A stretch of DNA of 64,000 nucleotides. Source: JAGVSV01 sp050952845. GTDB taxonomy: Bacteria; Bacillota; Clostridia; Christensenellales; Aristaeellaceae. Of this stretch, positions 28,327 to 36,487 are shown piece by piece. The translations under genes were made by a program, and so were the position numbers. The stretch covers positions 2,356,001 through 2,420,000 of the forward strand of contig JBMNLP010000001.1 in assembly GCA_050952845.1 (NCBI GenBank). The letters are read 5' to 3'. Positions within the stretch are counted from its first letter, which is position 1. Each line of letters starts with the position of its first letter. Under the pieces are notes generated by a model that did no database searches, was not told the origin of the DNA, and saw only the letters and a program-made list of their open reading frames with translations.

Positions 28327-29702
28327 GCCTTCCCCCAAATCTGCTCATCATCGGGCACAAAACTGCCAGGCTTTACATCAGCAACGCGGCTGATATTCAA
28401 TAAATGTTTCCAGCTCAGATTCTCGCTGATCGAGTTGTTTCCCCAACTGCCGCATCCCAGCGTGGTTGTGGCAGACAAACCGTTAAAGAAACTGCCCCCA
28501 TTGGAAGTTGCACAAACTTGATTTAACAAAATCCTTGAAACCGGCAGCTTCAGCGCCGCATATTCAATTTCATCCTTATCATGGGAGTGAATGCACACAC
28601 TATGGCCCAACCCGGCAACATTCAGGTTCGCCTGTGCAATATCTACAGCCTCTTCCCATGTCTTATAGGTATACAGGGTAATCACAGGCGCCATTTTCTC
28701 GCTGGAAAGAGAATCCTTCTCCCCATAGTTTTCCGTCCTCACAAGCAAAACCTTGGTGTTTTCCGGAACCTGGATGCCTGCTTTTTCTGCAACAAAAGCC
28801 GCGCTCTGTCCAACGCAGACCTTATTCATCACGCCATCCGGGAAAAGGGTCTTTCTGATGCTGTCAACTTCCTCTTTGCTGCTGATGTAATATGCCCCTT
28901 CACGTACAAACGCATCGATCACACGCTGGACGTCTTTTTCGGGCACAATGGCAGTTTGCTCCGCCGAGCAAATAATGCCGTTGTCAAAAGCCCTTCCTTC
29001 AATTATCATGGGTACAACCTTATCAATGTCCGCGTCCTTACCGAGTATGCACTGCACATTTCCGGCGCCCACGCCAAAGGCTGGTTTGCCTGAGGAATAA
29101 GCAGCGCGTACCATGCCCATGCCCCCTGTTGAAATGCAGACATCGCAGGATTTCATCACCAGCGCCGATGCCTCGACGCTCGGCTCTTCAATGACTTGGA
29201 TCAAATCCTCAGGCGCCCCCAGCGCGGCAATCGCTTCACGCATCAGCATCACGGTACGGGCACTGCATTTCTTTGACCGCGGATGGGGACTAATCAGAAT
29301 CGCATTGCGTCCCTTCAGGGCAAACATCGCGTTGCACATCGGGGTCACAATGGGGTTGGTGGTTGGGGTAACCGCGCCGACGACGCCCATGGGCTTTGCA
29401 ACCTCAATGAGGCCTTCCTCCGGCAATTCGCGGATGATGCCAACGCTCTTTTTTCCCTTCAAGTCATTCCAAATGACACGCGCCTTGCCTTTGTTCTTTT
29501 TTACCTTATCCTCATAGCGCCCCATGCGCGTTTCTTCCACCGCATCTTTTGCCAAAGACTCCGCGTTGTCAAAAACAACTTTTGCAACCGCTCTCACCAG
29601 GGCGTCCACCTGATTTTGATTGTAGCCTTCAATCACTTGCTGGGCAGTACGCGCCTTTTGTATCAGTCCGGAAACAAGTGCTTCAATGTTTGAATTCTGC
29701 AT
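28323..29702 (-). CDS. CoA-acylating aldehyde dehydrogenase (acetaldehyde/sulfoacetaldehyde dehydrogenase type)
   Basis: 459 residues, aldehyde dehydrogenase fold of the CoA-dependent group (EutE, AdhE N-domain, SauS). Seen: VVGAVTPTTNPIVTPMCN (cofactor domain), GGMGMVRAAYSSGKPAFGVGAGN, and DNGIICSAEQ with the catalytic Cys. Reaction: aldehyde + CoA + NAD(P)+ gives acyl-CoA + NAD(P)H. There is no shell-targeting extension at the N-terminus and no microcompartment genes, so it should be free in the cytosol. It follows deoC by about 35 bases; acetaldehyde from DeoC is the obvious substrate. AAGGGAAAAACC precedes the ATG. Confidence 0.92.
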   Translation of the reverse strand: MQNSNIEALVSGLIQKARTAQQVIEGYNQNQVDALVRAVAKVVFDNAESLAKDAVEETRMGRYEDKVKKNKGKARVIWNDLKGKKSVGIIRELPEEGLIEVAKPMGVVGAVTPTTNPIVTPMCNAMFALKGRNAILISPHPRSKKCSARTVMLMREAIAALGAPEDLIQVIEEPSVEASALVMKSCDVCISTGGMGMVRAAYSSGKPAFGVGAGNVQCILGKDADIDKVVPMIIEGRAFDNGIICSAEQTAIVPEKDVQRVIDAFVREGAYYISSKEEVDSIRKTLFPDGVMNKVCVGQSAAFVAEKAGIQVPENTKVLLVRTENYGEKDSLSSEKMAPVITLYTYKTWEEAVDIAQANLNVAGLGHSVCIHSHDKDEIEYAALKLPVSRILLNQVCATSNGGSFFNGLSATTTLGCGSWGNNSISENLSWKHLLNISRVADVKPGSFVPDDEQIWGKA

Positions 29703-29738
29703 GGTTTTTCCCTTTCTTTCTGTTCTGGAAAGCGTTCA

Positions 29739-30404
29739 TCATTCAGCAGGATCATCACAAATCACAGGGGTGGATGTAAACCCTACGCCCAATCGATCAG
29801 CCCCGGCGCGTATGTAATCCAGCGCTGTCTTCTTGTTGCGGATTCCACCGGACGGCTTTACCTTGATCTTCCCATCAGCTGCCTCCAACATCGTCTGCAC
29901 AATTTCCGGTGTCGATCCTCCCTTGCTGAAGCCTGTGGAGGATTTGGCATAATCCGCCCCGGCGGAAATGCAGGCATGAACGCTCTTGATCATCTGTTCT
30001 TGGCTTAATTCACTCGCCTCAATAATCACTTTGACAAGCACATTGTGCTGATGAGCCTCTTGCACCACACACGCAATTTCTTCTCTCAACAGGTCCCATT
30101 GCTCCCCGCGCGCAAGCCCATAGTTCATCACCATGTCTATCTCGGCAACCCCCATCTTCGCATACAGGGAAGCCAGCGCCTTCTTGGTTTCCTTTCCGCC
30201 ACGCCCATGGGGGAAATCCAACACGCAAATAACCTGTGTGGCCGTTCCTTTACACATTTCAAGCGCCAGGGGAATGTCGCCGGGATGAACGCAGACCGTG
30301 CGAACCTGATAGTCAATGCCCAGCTGAATGGCTTCTTTGACCTGTTCCGGGGTCATATCTGGTTTGAGAACGGCATGATCAAGATAACGATTGATTGGTT
30401 CCAT
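29739..30404 (-). CDS. deoC: deoxyribose-phosphate aldolase
   Basis: 221-residue class I aldolase. Schiff-base Lys154 in YAKSSTGF, second Lys183 in VKPSGGI and Asp90 in EIDMVMNYG form the DeoC active site. Family reaction: 2-deoxy-D-ribose-5-phosphate gives D-glyceraldehyde-3-phosphate + acetaldehyde. The gene starts 2 bases after the cupin stop, with AAAAGGAG inside the cupin end. A kinase two genes upstream and an acylating aldehyde dehydrogenase immediately downstream match substrate supply and product removal. Phosphopentomutase and nucleoside phosphorylase genes are absent, favouring free deoxyribose, or a related deoxy sugar, over nucleosides as substrate. Confidence 0.94.
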   Translation of the reverse strand: MEPINRYLDHAVLKPDMTPEQVKEAIQLGIDYQVRTVCVHPGDIPLALEMCKGTATQVICVLDFPHGRGGKETKKALASLYAKMGVAEIDMVMNYGLARGEQWDLLREEIACVVQEAHQHNVLVKVIIEASELSQEQMIKSVHACISAGADYAKSSTGFSKGGSTPEIVQTMLEAADGKIKVKPSGGIRNKKTALDYIRAGADRLGVGFTSTPVICDDPAE

Positions 30405-30406
30405 GA

Positions 30407-30868
30407 TTATTCATCTCCTTTTCCTACGATTCGATTGGCTTCATAATTTTCATCTTCCTGGATCATCGACTTACCCCAGGCTGCTAAGCGGGCATGATAT
30501 ACGCCGTTTTGTTCCTGCCGTGGCCAAAAGGTCATCAGGACGAAGGGCTTGCTGCTTTTCGTGTTATCGATCCAATGGAACACGTGCGGGGGAATGACGA
30601 TCAGATCGTGAGGTTTGCATAAAACCTCCTCATCATCCAACCAAACAGAACTACAGCCCTCTTCACACTGGATAATATAGTAAATTTCGGTTTCTTCATG
30701 CGCATCGCCGGACGTTCTGCAACCGGCTTTGAGCGTCCCCTCATTGATGTTGATAAGGGGCGAACCGGTCAGCTCATCGCCCGTCAGCAATTTAGATGAA
30801 TACGTTTCATCGCATATATACGGCTTGATGTTTTCCGGGTTGATCAGGACCCAGTTTCCTTTTTTCAT
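30407..30868 (-). CDS. cupin-domain protein
   Basis: 153 residues, single cupin barrel: motif 1 DAHEETEIYYIIQCEEG with its Glu/His metal ligands, motif 2 PHDLIVIPPHVFHWIDN. Small cupins of this type are sugar isomerases or epimerases, oxygenases or ligand sensors. Given its place between a kinase and DeoC, isomerisation of a sugar or sugar phosphate is possible but unproven. Start at 30868 (MKKGNWVLIN) follows GGAGGTGTCAATCAAG; an ATG at 30898 lies upstream of that site and is less likely. Confidence 0.75.
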   Translation of the reverse strand: MKKGNWVLINPENIKPYICDETYSSKLLTGDELTGSPLININEGTLKAGCRTSGDAHEETEIYYIIQCEEGCSSVWLDDEEVLCKPHDLIVIPPHVFHWIDNTKSSKPFVLMTFWPRQEQNGVYHARLAAWGKSMIQEDENYEANRIVGKGDE

Positions 30869-30901
30869 CTTGATTGACACCTCCAAATCATATCTCAAAA
30901 T

Positions 30902-31414
30902 TTAAGGATAAATCTTGATCTCACTCGTTTCTGTCCATGGAATGTCGGGTGGTGTGCCGTGATTCTCAACCAAATCAAATCTTAGGTACTTAGCCTTTAT
31001 CGGCTGCGGGAAAACAATCTCATTCCATCCCTCCCTCTTAGGCATATTCACCCTGGTGATAAAAGTCCATGGCACATCATCAATTTTGTCCTCTTTCCTG
31101 CGAAGCTTGCGAGGTTCGTCGGTATCGCTGTAATAAATGTCAATTGTTTTTGCCAACTCCTCAAGAATGGAAATGTCTAAGCCTACATTCCCAAATATCC
31201 GGACACGGCTAACCTCCTGTTCTTCCCCAAAAAAGCTCAGAACAACATGTGCCGGTCCCATCGTATTCGCTCCCCAGGTGCCGCCATTGCGCTCTGTATC
31301 ATCCCGAATCAGGTTAACGACCCAGAAAGTAGGATCTGATTCAGTATGGCTGGCCCATTCAATTCGAGTGTAATAGCTGCCGTCTCGCCTGAGTCCCAGT
31401 GGATATGTTTCCAT
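30902..31414 (-). CDS. small cytosolic protein with discoidin (F5/8 type C)-like fold
   Basis: 170 residues, no signal peptide or membrane segment. The pattern EWASHTESDPTFWVVNLI, then SRVRIFGN, IDIYYSD, WTFITRV, WNEIVFPQPIKAKYLRFDLVE is that of a discoidin-type beta-sandwich, usually a carbohydrate-binding module of exported enzymes. A stand-alone intracellular copy inside a sugar operon is unusual. Its role (sugar sensing, scaffold, or an unrecognised enzyme) is unknown. AAGGAGGAAATGAA precedes the ATG; 22 bases separate its start from the kinase stop. Confidence 0.7.
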   Translation of the reverse strand: METYPLGLRRDGSYYTRIEWASHTESDPTFWVVNLIRDDTERNGGTWGANTMGPAHVVLSFFGEEQEVSRVRIFGNVGLDISILEELAKTIDIYYSDTDEPRKLRRKEDKIDDVPWTFITRVNMPKREGWNEIVFPQPIKAKYLRFDLVENHGTPPDIPWTETSEIKIYP

Positions 31415-31436
31415 TTCATTTCCTCCTTAAAATCCT

Positions 31437-32369
31437 TTAGATATCCAATCCATATGTTGCCTTATAAAGCTGTCTGATTTGTTCGCGGTCCGGCATGGAA
31501 GGTGCAGTTCCTATTTTAGTGACCGATAATGCCCCCACTACATTGCCAAAGCGAGCAGCATCCAGCAGGTTTTTGCCCTCATCCAGGGCTGTTACCAACC
31601 CGCCATTGAATGCATCGCCAGCTCCGGTAGTATCCACCACATCCACCTTGATGCTGTCAATCATCCAATCCTGCTTGCCATCTGTCACATAGGCGCCAAG
31701 GCTTCCCAAGGTAATAATCACTTCATGGACACCCTTCGCCAACAGAGCGCTGGCTGCCCGCCGCGCATCTTCTATATCGTTAATCTGAATCCCGGTAAGC
31801 GTTTGCGCCTCGGTTTCATTGGGTGTTATCAAGTCGATTTTTTTGAGTATCTCATCAGGAATCGGTGCGGCTGGCGCAGGATTCAGAACAATGCGCACAC
31901 CTGCATCATCTGCTATCTCAATCACCTTGTACAGCGCATCCTGATTGATTTCATGCTGCAGCAACAGGATGGAAGCATGCTCAATCAACCCCCTGCAGTG
32001 TTCGATATCCTCCGCAGTAAAGTTCCCGCACGCACCGCTCACCACAACAATTTTGTTTTGAGCGCTGATTTCATCGACCATGATCAGCGCGATGCCTGTT
32101 TCCTTTAAATTGTCCCGCAGGATATAGTCAGTGTTCATTCCTTCGTTCTGATAAAAATCCATCGCCACCTGGCCAAAAAAATCCTGGCCGATTTTTGTGA
32201 CCAACGTGATGTCCGCACCTGCGCGATGGGCGGCAACAGCTTGGTTTGATCCCTTTCCGCCCGCGCCATATTGAAATGAACTGCCATGAAGCGTTTGTCC
32301 CGGCAAGGGAAGGCCTGCCGAACGGCTGGTCAAATCCACCACAAAACTGCCAAATACCACGATGCTCAT
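31437..32369 (-). CDS. rbsK: ribokinase-family sugar kinase (ribokinase or deoxyribokinase)
   Basis: 310 residues, PfkB/ribokinase fold. N-terminal signature GAGGKGSNQAVAAHRAG (sugar-binding lid), C-terminal signature DTTGAGDAFNGGLV with catalytic Asp, and LNPAPAAP and TPNETEA typical of RbsK. Phosphorylates ribose or a close analogue at O5 with ATP. Coupling to DeoC makes 2-deoxyribose the leading candidate, as with DeoK of Salmonella, itself a ribokinase relative. AAGGGAGACAAACA precedes the ATG. Confidence 0.92.
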   Translation of the reverse strand: MSIVVFGSFVVDLTSRSAGLPLPGQTLHGSSFQYGAGGKGSNQAVAAHRAGADITLVTKIGQDFFGQVAMDFYQNEGMNTDYILRDNLKETGIALIMVDEISAQNKIVVVSGACGNFTAEDIEHCRGLIEHASILLLQHEINQDALYKVIEIADDAGVRIVLNPAPAAPIPDEILKKIDLITPNETEAQTLTGIQINDIEDARRAASALLAKGVHEVIITLGSLGAYVTDGKQDWMIDSIKVDVVDTTGAGDAFNGGLVTALDEGKNLLDAARFGNVVGALSVTKIGTAPSMPDREQIRQLYKATYGLDI

Positions 32370-32422
32370 TGTTTGTCTCCCTTCAACCTAATTGTTATAT
32401 ATCTTCATTAAACCAACTACCA

Positions 32423-33496
32423 TCACGCCAGCAGTTTTTCCTTGATCATCGCCAGCTCTGACTCCCCATCCAACATGCCAATTTCATAGTTGACCATCTT
32501 CACCTGCATTGGCTCCAGCCACTCAAATCCTTCTGTCTTTTCCTGAACAGCTCTTCCAACCGGATGGCAATTTCCAGGCTCAAACGCAAATACGTATTCG
32601 CCGGCCCTGCATACTTTCCACTGCGCGAATTTCGGCAGCTGGCTGGGCATGAATCGCAGATAAACGCCCAGGTTAATGGCATCATTGATGAGCGCAACAG
32701 TCGTGTAGCCAGATTCATCCGGGATTAAGTCATGATAGAATTGTTGTTCGTCATATACTTCCAGGGGCTCACTAAACTGATCATATGTTTTCAGGTTGGC
32801 AGCTGCCGCCTTGTTAGCCGGAACAATGCTTTTGCTTTTTGACAGGAACCGCGAATCCTTGCTGAGAATGGGGTACCCAAGATTGATGTGATAAAAGAAC
32901 ATCAACGGCTGCGCCGAACTCCCAGTATTGCTGAACGTATCCTCTATTGCAATTTTCCGCTCGCCCAGAAAGGCATGGATTGTTCTACGCATCTCAAGAT
33001 GCTCGCCATGAAATCTGCCTTCTTCTACCCGGCCGGACACTTTCAGCTGATAACGGCCGTCAGCAAGCCAGCGTTCAGACAAACAAATGTTATCTGCAGC
33101 CGTGTTTGAGATATCACCGTGCAGCCCAAAGGGCGTCATACCGATGATCGGCACTTCTACTTCACATGCAGGCCCTGCATTTCCCAAACCACACGTCGTC
33201 AGCAGACCACTAAAAAAACTCTTCAGCCACTGTGACGCACGCGGATCATGGTAAGCGGGGGATACGATGCCGGTTTTGGACATATATGAAACCGGTATGC
33301 CGCGGTAGGATGTCCAGGCAATATCCATGCCGCGCCCTGGCAAAATGGTGCAGGAGAATCCCCCACCGGTATCAAGATCGACAGCTTCAACGCCGGCGGC
33401 TTTGCCCTCTGAAAAAGCATATCGCTTCAAACGCGCAACCTGTCCCATATTTCCGTAGATCGCAACGCAATCGCGTTGGCTTGTTGGTAATTCCAT
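32423..33496 (-). CDS. aldose 1-epimerase-like protein (DUF4432/mutarotase fold)
   Basis: 357 residues, galactose-mutarotase-like beta-sandwich. GGGFSCTILPGRGMDIAW near the N-terminus, TPFGLHGDISNTAA with a His in the mutarotase position, FFYHINLGYPIL, and a C-terminal GxCHPVGR. First gene of the 13-gene operon. Salmonella deoxyribose operons include a deoxyribose-specific mutarotase (DeoM), and a comparable role, converting anomers before phosphorylation, fits here, but this is inference from context. ATG follows AAAGGCGGAAGTC. Confidence 0.82.
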   Translation of the reverse strand: MELPTSQRDCVAIYGNMGQVARLKRYAFSEGKAAGVEAVDLDTGGGFSCTILPGRGMDIAWTSYRGIPVSYMSKTGIVSPAYHDPRASQWLKSFFSGLLTTCGLGNAGPACEVEVPIIGMTPFGLHGDISNTAADNICLSERWLADGRYQLKVSGRVEEGRFHGEHLEMRRTIHAFLGERKIAIEDTFSNTGSSAQPLMFFYHINLGYPILSKDSRFLSKSKSIVPANKAAAANLKTYDQFSEPLEVYDEQQFYHDLIPDESGYTTVALINDAINLGVYLRFMPSQLPKFAQWKVCRAGEYVFAFEPGNCHPVGRAVQEKTEGFEWLEPMQVKMVNYEIGMLDGESELAMIKEKLLA

Positions 33497-33661
33497 GACT
33501 TCCGCCTTTCAGTGCGATATTTATGAATCAAGTACGACCTGCCTCTTGAGCCGATGCATATTGATTACCAACTTGATTACAGAAATTCGCACGGTTCTTC
33601 CCTCATGTTCCGGCTCAAATGCAACCATACCTTGGGGCTATACGGCAAACCGGCACCGTTT

Positions 33662-33675
33662 TGTAAGCGGTTACA
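33662..33675 (-). promoter_or_regulatory. LacI/CcpA-type operator of the 13-gene operon
   Basis: TGTAAGCGGTTACA on the plus strand, half-sites TGTAA/TTACA with central CG, starting 33 bases downstream of the -10 box of the leftward promoter. It fits the cre consensus WTGNAARCGNWWWCA, and also suits the LacI-family regulator encoded 300 bases away. Confidence 0.7.
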
Positions 33676-33708
33676 TTTCCAACACAACTAAATAATCGTT
33701 CCTTGACT

Positions 33709-33737
33709 ATTATACAAGCGACGCGGATAATTTGCAA
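33709..33737 (-). promoter_or_regulatory. promoter of the 13-gene catabolic operon
   Basis: Minus strand TTGCAA (33732-33737) and a perfect TATAAT (33709-33714), spacer 17, about 210 bases upstream of the first gene. The rest of the 487-base gap 33497-33983 holds the operator, the lacI promoter and about 160 bases (33740-33900) in which nothing was recognised. Confidence 0.7.
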
Positions 33738-33920
33738 GCACTTCTTGTGCTAATGATGTTTTCACTGTTACCATTCCTCTCCCCTGTTTTCCTCTGCATG
33801 CAGGGTGCGATGGAGAACACGGATTGCAAACCGAGGTGGGCAAGGCAAAACACCCACGCCATTGCTTGCCTGTATCCACGGAAGTTGCTGATGGAACCCG
33901 ATTGCATTGTGGACGGTAGC

Positions 33921-33949
33921 TTGCTAATTGTTAGATTATAGCTTATTAT
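33921..33949 (+). promoter_or_regulatory. promoter of the LacI-family regulator
   Basis: TTGCTA (33921-33926) and TATTAT (33944-33949), spacer 17, 34 bases before the preferred ATG. Confidence 0.55.
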
Positions 33950-33983
33950 TTGAGTGAATTCAGGTGAAAGGAAATGTCCGAAG

Positions 33984-35030
33984 ATGCCCCCAAAAACAGA
34001 AAAGCGCGTAACAATATATGACGTGGCAAAAGCTCTTAATATATCAACCGCAACCGTCCATCGCGCTCTTAGCGGAAAAGGAACCATCCACGAAAAGACA
34101 AGAGAACGTGTGCTGGAGATGGTGGATCGCTTAGGATATAGGCCAAACCGCCTGGCGCGTTCGCTATCCAGTAAGAATGTTCGTCTGGCAGTAGTCGCCT
34201 TTACCAACTTTCCGGAATTCCATGATCAGATCATAGCGGGCGCGAAACAAGCAACGCAGGACCTTGTTGACTTCAACCTTCATACGGATTTCTACTCCTA
34301 TCCGAGTAGCGATGCCCACACCGCTGCCGGTACTGAGTTTCTGAACAATACGCTTGAACGCATTGCCAAGGACAGATATGATGGCTTGTTAATATGCGCT
34401 CGGCAAGCAGATGGGTTTGCAGCAATAGAGCGCGGCAAAATCCCCGTTGTCACAATCGTCAATGATATAGCTGTTTCAACGCGCAAGCTGTCGATCCGCT
34501 ATCATGGTCATGTCGCAGGCCGGATCGCTGCGGAGTTGCTCTACAGGATGGGGAACGCAAATCAAGCCGTGGCAATTGCCTCCGGCAGTTACGGCGAGCG
34601 CAGCATCCACAGTGAGATTTTTGAAGGATTCAAGGAGCAGGCGCTTGTTACTCCCCTTTCTTTGGTGGCTACATACAGCCATTACGACAGCAAAGACGTT
34701 GCCTACGATGCAACCATCCACGCCCTTCGCAAATACCCCTATTTGGCTGGCATATACGTCGACTCCTTCAACTCTCTTGGCGTGATTGAAGCGGTTAAGG
34801 AAATGGGCATGGAAAGGAGATTAACCCTCATCACTTCTGATTTAAGCAAAGACCTGCGCGCTTATATTAGCCAAGGCATCGTACAAGCCACAATATGCCA
34901 GAATCAGTATGAGCAGGGGCGGATGGGGCTGGAACATCTCTTTTGGTACGTAATGGAAGGCACAATAGAAACAAGCACGATTCTATTGCGCCCACAATTG
35001 GTCCTCAACAGCAACATGGAATTGTACTGA
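33984..35030 (+). CDS. LacI-family transcriptional regulator
   Basis: 348 residues. Helix-turn-helix VTIYDVAKALNISTATVHRALSGKG with hinge RPNRLARSLSSKNVRLAVV, then a periplasmic-binding-protein-like sensor domain. Such proteins bind palindromic operators with a central CG and release on sugar binding. Divergent from the 13-gene operon. The TGTAANCGNTTACA sites before three operons (33662, 20571, 45629) are candidate targets. ATG at 33984 (MPPKTEKR) has AAAGGAA upstream; a GTG at 33954 is in frame but has no ribosome binding site. Confidence 0.93.
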   Translation: MPPKTEKRVTIYDVAKALNISTATVHRALSGKGTIHEKTRERVLEMVDRLGYRPNRLARSLSSKNVRLAVVAFTNFPEFHDQIIAGAKQATQDLVDFNLHTDFYSYPSSDAHTAAGTEFLNNTLERIAKDRYDGLLICARQADGFAAIERGKIPVVTIVNDIAVSTRKLSIRYHGHVAGRIAAELLYRMGNANQAVAIASGSYGERSIHSEIFEGFKEQALVTPLSLVATYSHYDSKDVAYDATIHALRKYPYLAGIYVDSFNSLGVIEAVKEMGMERRLTLITSDLSKDLRAYISQGIVQATICQNQYEQGRMGLEHLFWYVMEGTIETSTILLRPQLVLNSNMELY

Positions 35031-35104
35031 CCCCATATTCACTCAGCCATCACTTCGCGAGCATAGGCTACCGGTTTTTTCTATTCTTGTCACATGGAAG
35101 AGAT

Positions 35105-35267
35105 TAGAGCAAATTACGCAATCGTGGCGCACAAAGCAGCGCAGGATTTTTGTCTCTGGCAAGGAGCGTGAACGCAGACGTAGCAGCGCTACGACAAGTG
35201 AACAGTGACACAGCCAGAGGCAAAAAGACAAGTTTGCGACTGCGCTATGATAAGTAAATTTGCTCTA
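35105..35267 (-). repeat. 163-bp MITE-like repeat, copy A
   Basis: Ends are inverted: TAGAGCAAATT ... AATTTGCTCTA. Matches copy B (59556-59718) in inverted orientation, 153 of 163 bases identical by hand alignment. Internally it holds a central palindrome CGTAGC-AGC-GCTACG flanked by CTCTGGC/GCCAGAG arms. The terminal TA at both sides is compatible with a TA target duplication as for IS630/Tc1-type miniature elements. The right end (35265-35267) forms the TAG stop codon of the tartrate-dehydrogenase-like gene. Confidence 0.85.
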
Positions 35268-36323
35268 TATCATCGATACAACCGCGCTGCCCACTTCCGC
35301 GGTTGTTGCGCTGCCACCAAAGTCAACAGTCAGCGTTTTCCCTTCAACAAGCACTTTTTCAATCGCAGCAACGAGCCGCTCACCCCAGCTCGCAAAGCCC
35401 AGGTGCTCCAGAAGCATCGCAGCTGACCAAATCGTCGCCATGGGATTGGCGATACCGCGCCCGGCTATGTCCGGAGCAGAGCCGTGGATCGGTTCAAACA
35501 TGGAAGGATATTTTCGTTCCGGGTTGATGTTCGCACCCGCCGCAAGCCCAATACCGCCCGCGATCGCCGCTCCCAGGTCGGTGATGATATCGCCAAACAA
35601 GTTCGATGCAACCACCACCTGGAATTTTTCGGGTTTCGTTATAAAGAACATGCTTGCCGCGTCTACCATGTATTGACTCGTCGCAACATCCGTATAATCC
35701 TGCCCGATCTGCTTGAACATCTGATCCCAGAACACCATGGAGTAGTTCAGCGCGTTGCCTTTTGTAATGCTGGTCAGCGTCTTGTGTTCACGGCGCGCAA
35801 GCTCATACGCATACCGCATGACGCGTTCACACCCGAAGCGCGAAAACACAGCGGTTTGCAGTACAACTTCATTCGGGCGCCCCATATATAGCCAGTCTCC
35901 GGCTCCCGCATATTCTCCTTCGCAATTCTCTCGAACCACGATCATATCAATATCTTTTTCGCTCTTGCCTATCAACGGGCAAGGTGCGCCTTTAAGAAGC
36001 TTGATCGGACGCAGGTTGATGTACTGATCGAAGCCCTTGCGGATCGTCAAGAGCAAGTCCCACAGAGAGATATGGTCCGGTACCCCCGGGAAGCCCACAG
36101 CGCCTAAAAAAATAGCATCAAAATCAGCCAGCGTTTTCATGCCGTCTGCCGGCATCATTCGTCCGGTTTCCAAATAGTACTCGCATCCCCAGGGAAAGCT
36201 GACAAACTCAAACTGGAATCCACCATCTAATTCCGCAATGCGCTTGAGTGCTTTTAATCCTTCCGCAACGACCTCGGGCCCAATGCCATCCCCAGGGATC
36301 ACAGCAATTCTGTATTTGTTCAC
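35265..36323 (-). CDS. tartrate dehydrogenase / isopropylmalate dehydrogenase family protein
   Basis: 352 residues of the beta-decarboxylating dehydrogenase family. Seen: IPGDGIGPEVVAEG, RPIKLLKG, VVRENCEGEYAG, ITKGNALNYS, VASNLFGDIITDLGAAIAGGIG and FEPIHGSAPDIAG. The RENCEGEYAG and FxWGCEYY features fit tartrate/D-malate dehydrogenase (TtuC/DmlA) more than LeuB or isocitrate dehydrogenase. Likely oxidises a 2-hydroxy dicarboxylate or a related hydroxy acid with NAD+. Start is GTG at 36323 after GAAAGGAGAG; the ATG at 36350 lies upstream of that site. Its stop codon TAG is provided by repeat copy A. Confidence 0.88.
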   Translation of the reverse strand: MNKYRIAVIPGDGIGPEVVAEGLKALKRIAELDGGFQFEFVSFPWGCEYYLETGRMMPADGMKTLADFDAIFLGAVGFPGVPDHISLWDLLLTIRKGFDQYINLRPIKLLKGAPCPLIGKSEKDIDMIVVRENCEGEYAGAGDWLYMGRPNEVVLQTAVFSRFGCERVMRYAYELARREHKTLTSITKGNALNYSMVFWDQMFKQIGQDYTDVATSQYMVDAASMFFITKPEKFQVVVASNLFGDIITDLGAAIAGGIGLAAGANINPERKYPSMFEPIHGSAPDIAGRGIANPMATIWSAAMLLEHLGFASWGERLVAAIEKVLVEGKTLTVDFGGSATTAEVGSAVVSMI

Positions 36324-36487
36324 AAAGACTCTCCTTTCATCAAAACACACTTGCGTGCTTTGGCATGGCAGGCAGCTGATCTACGCAAATGGGCCATTCA
36401 CGATCGGCCCGCCAGGCACGAATACCAACCCTGTTCCTTCCGCCTTTAGCCAGCGTACCGACAAACCACCACGTAGCTTAGGCTGTC

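Noticed and set aside
20748..33496. Reading the aldehyde dehydrogenase plus SucCD-like pair as a sulfoquinovose or sulfoacetate pathway
   Set aside because: No sulfo-sugar transketolase, isomerase or sulfonate exporter is present, and DeoC with a ribokinase-type kinase explains an aldehyde intermediate better.
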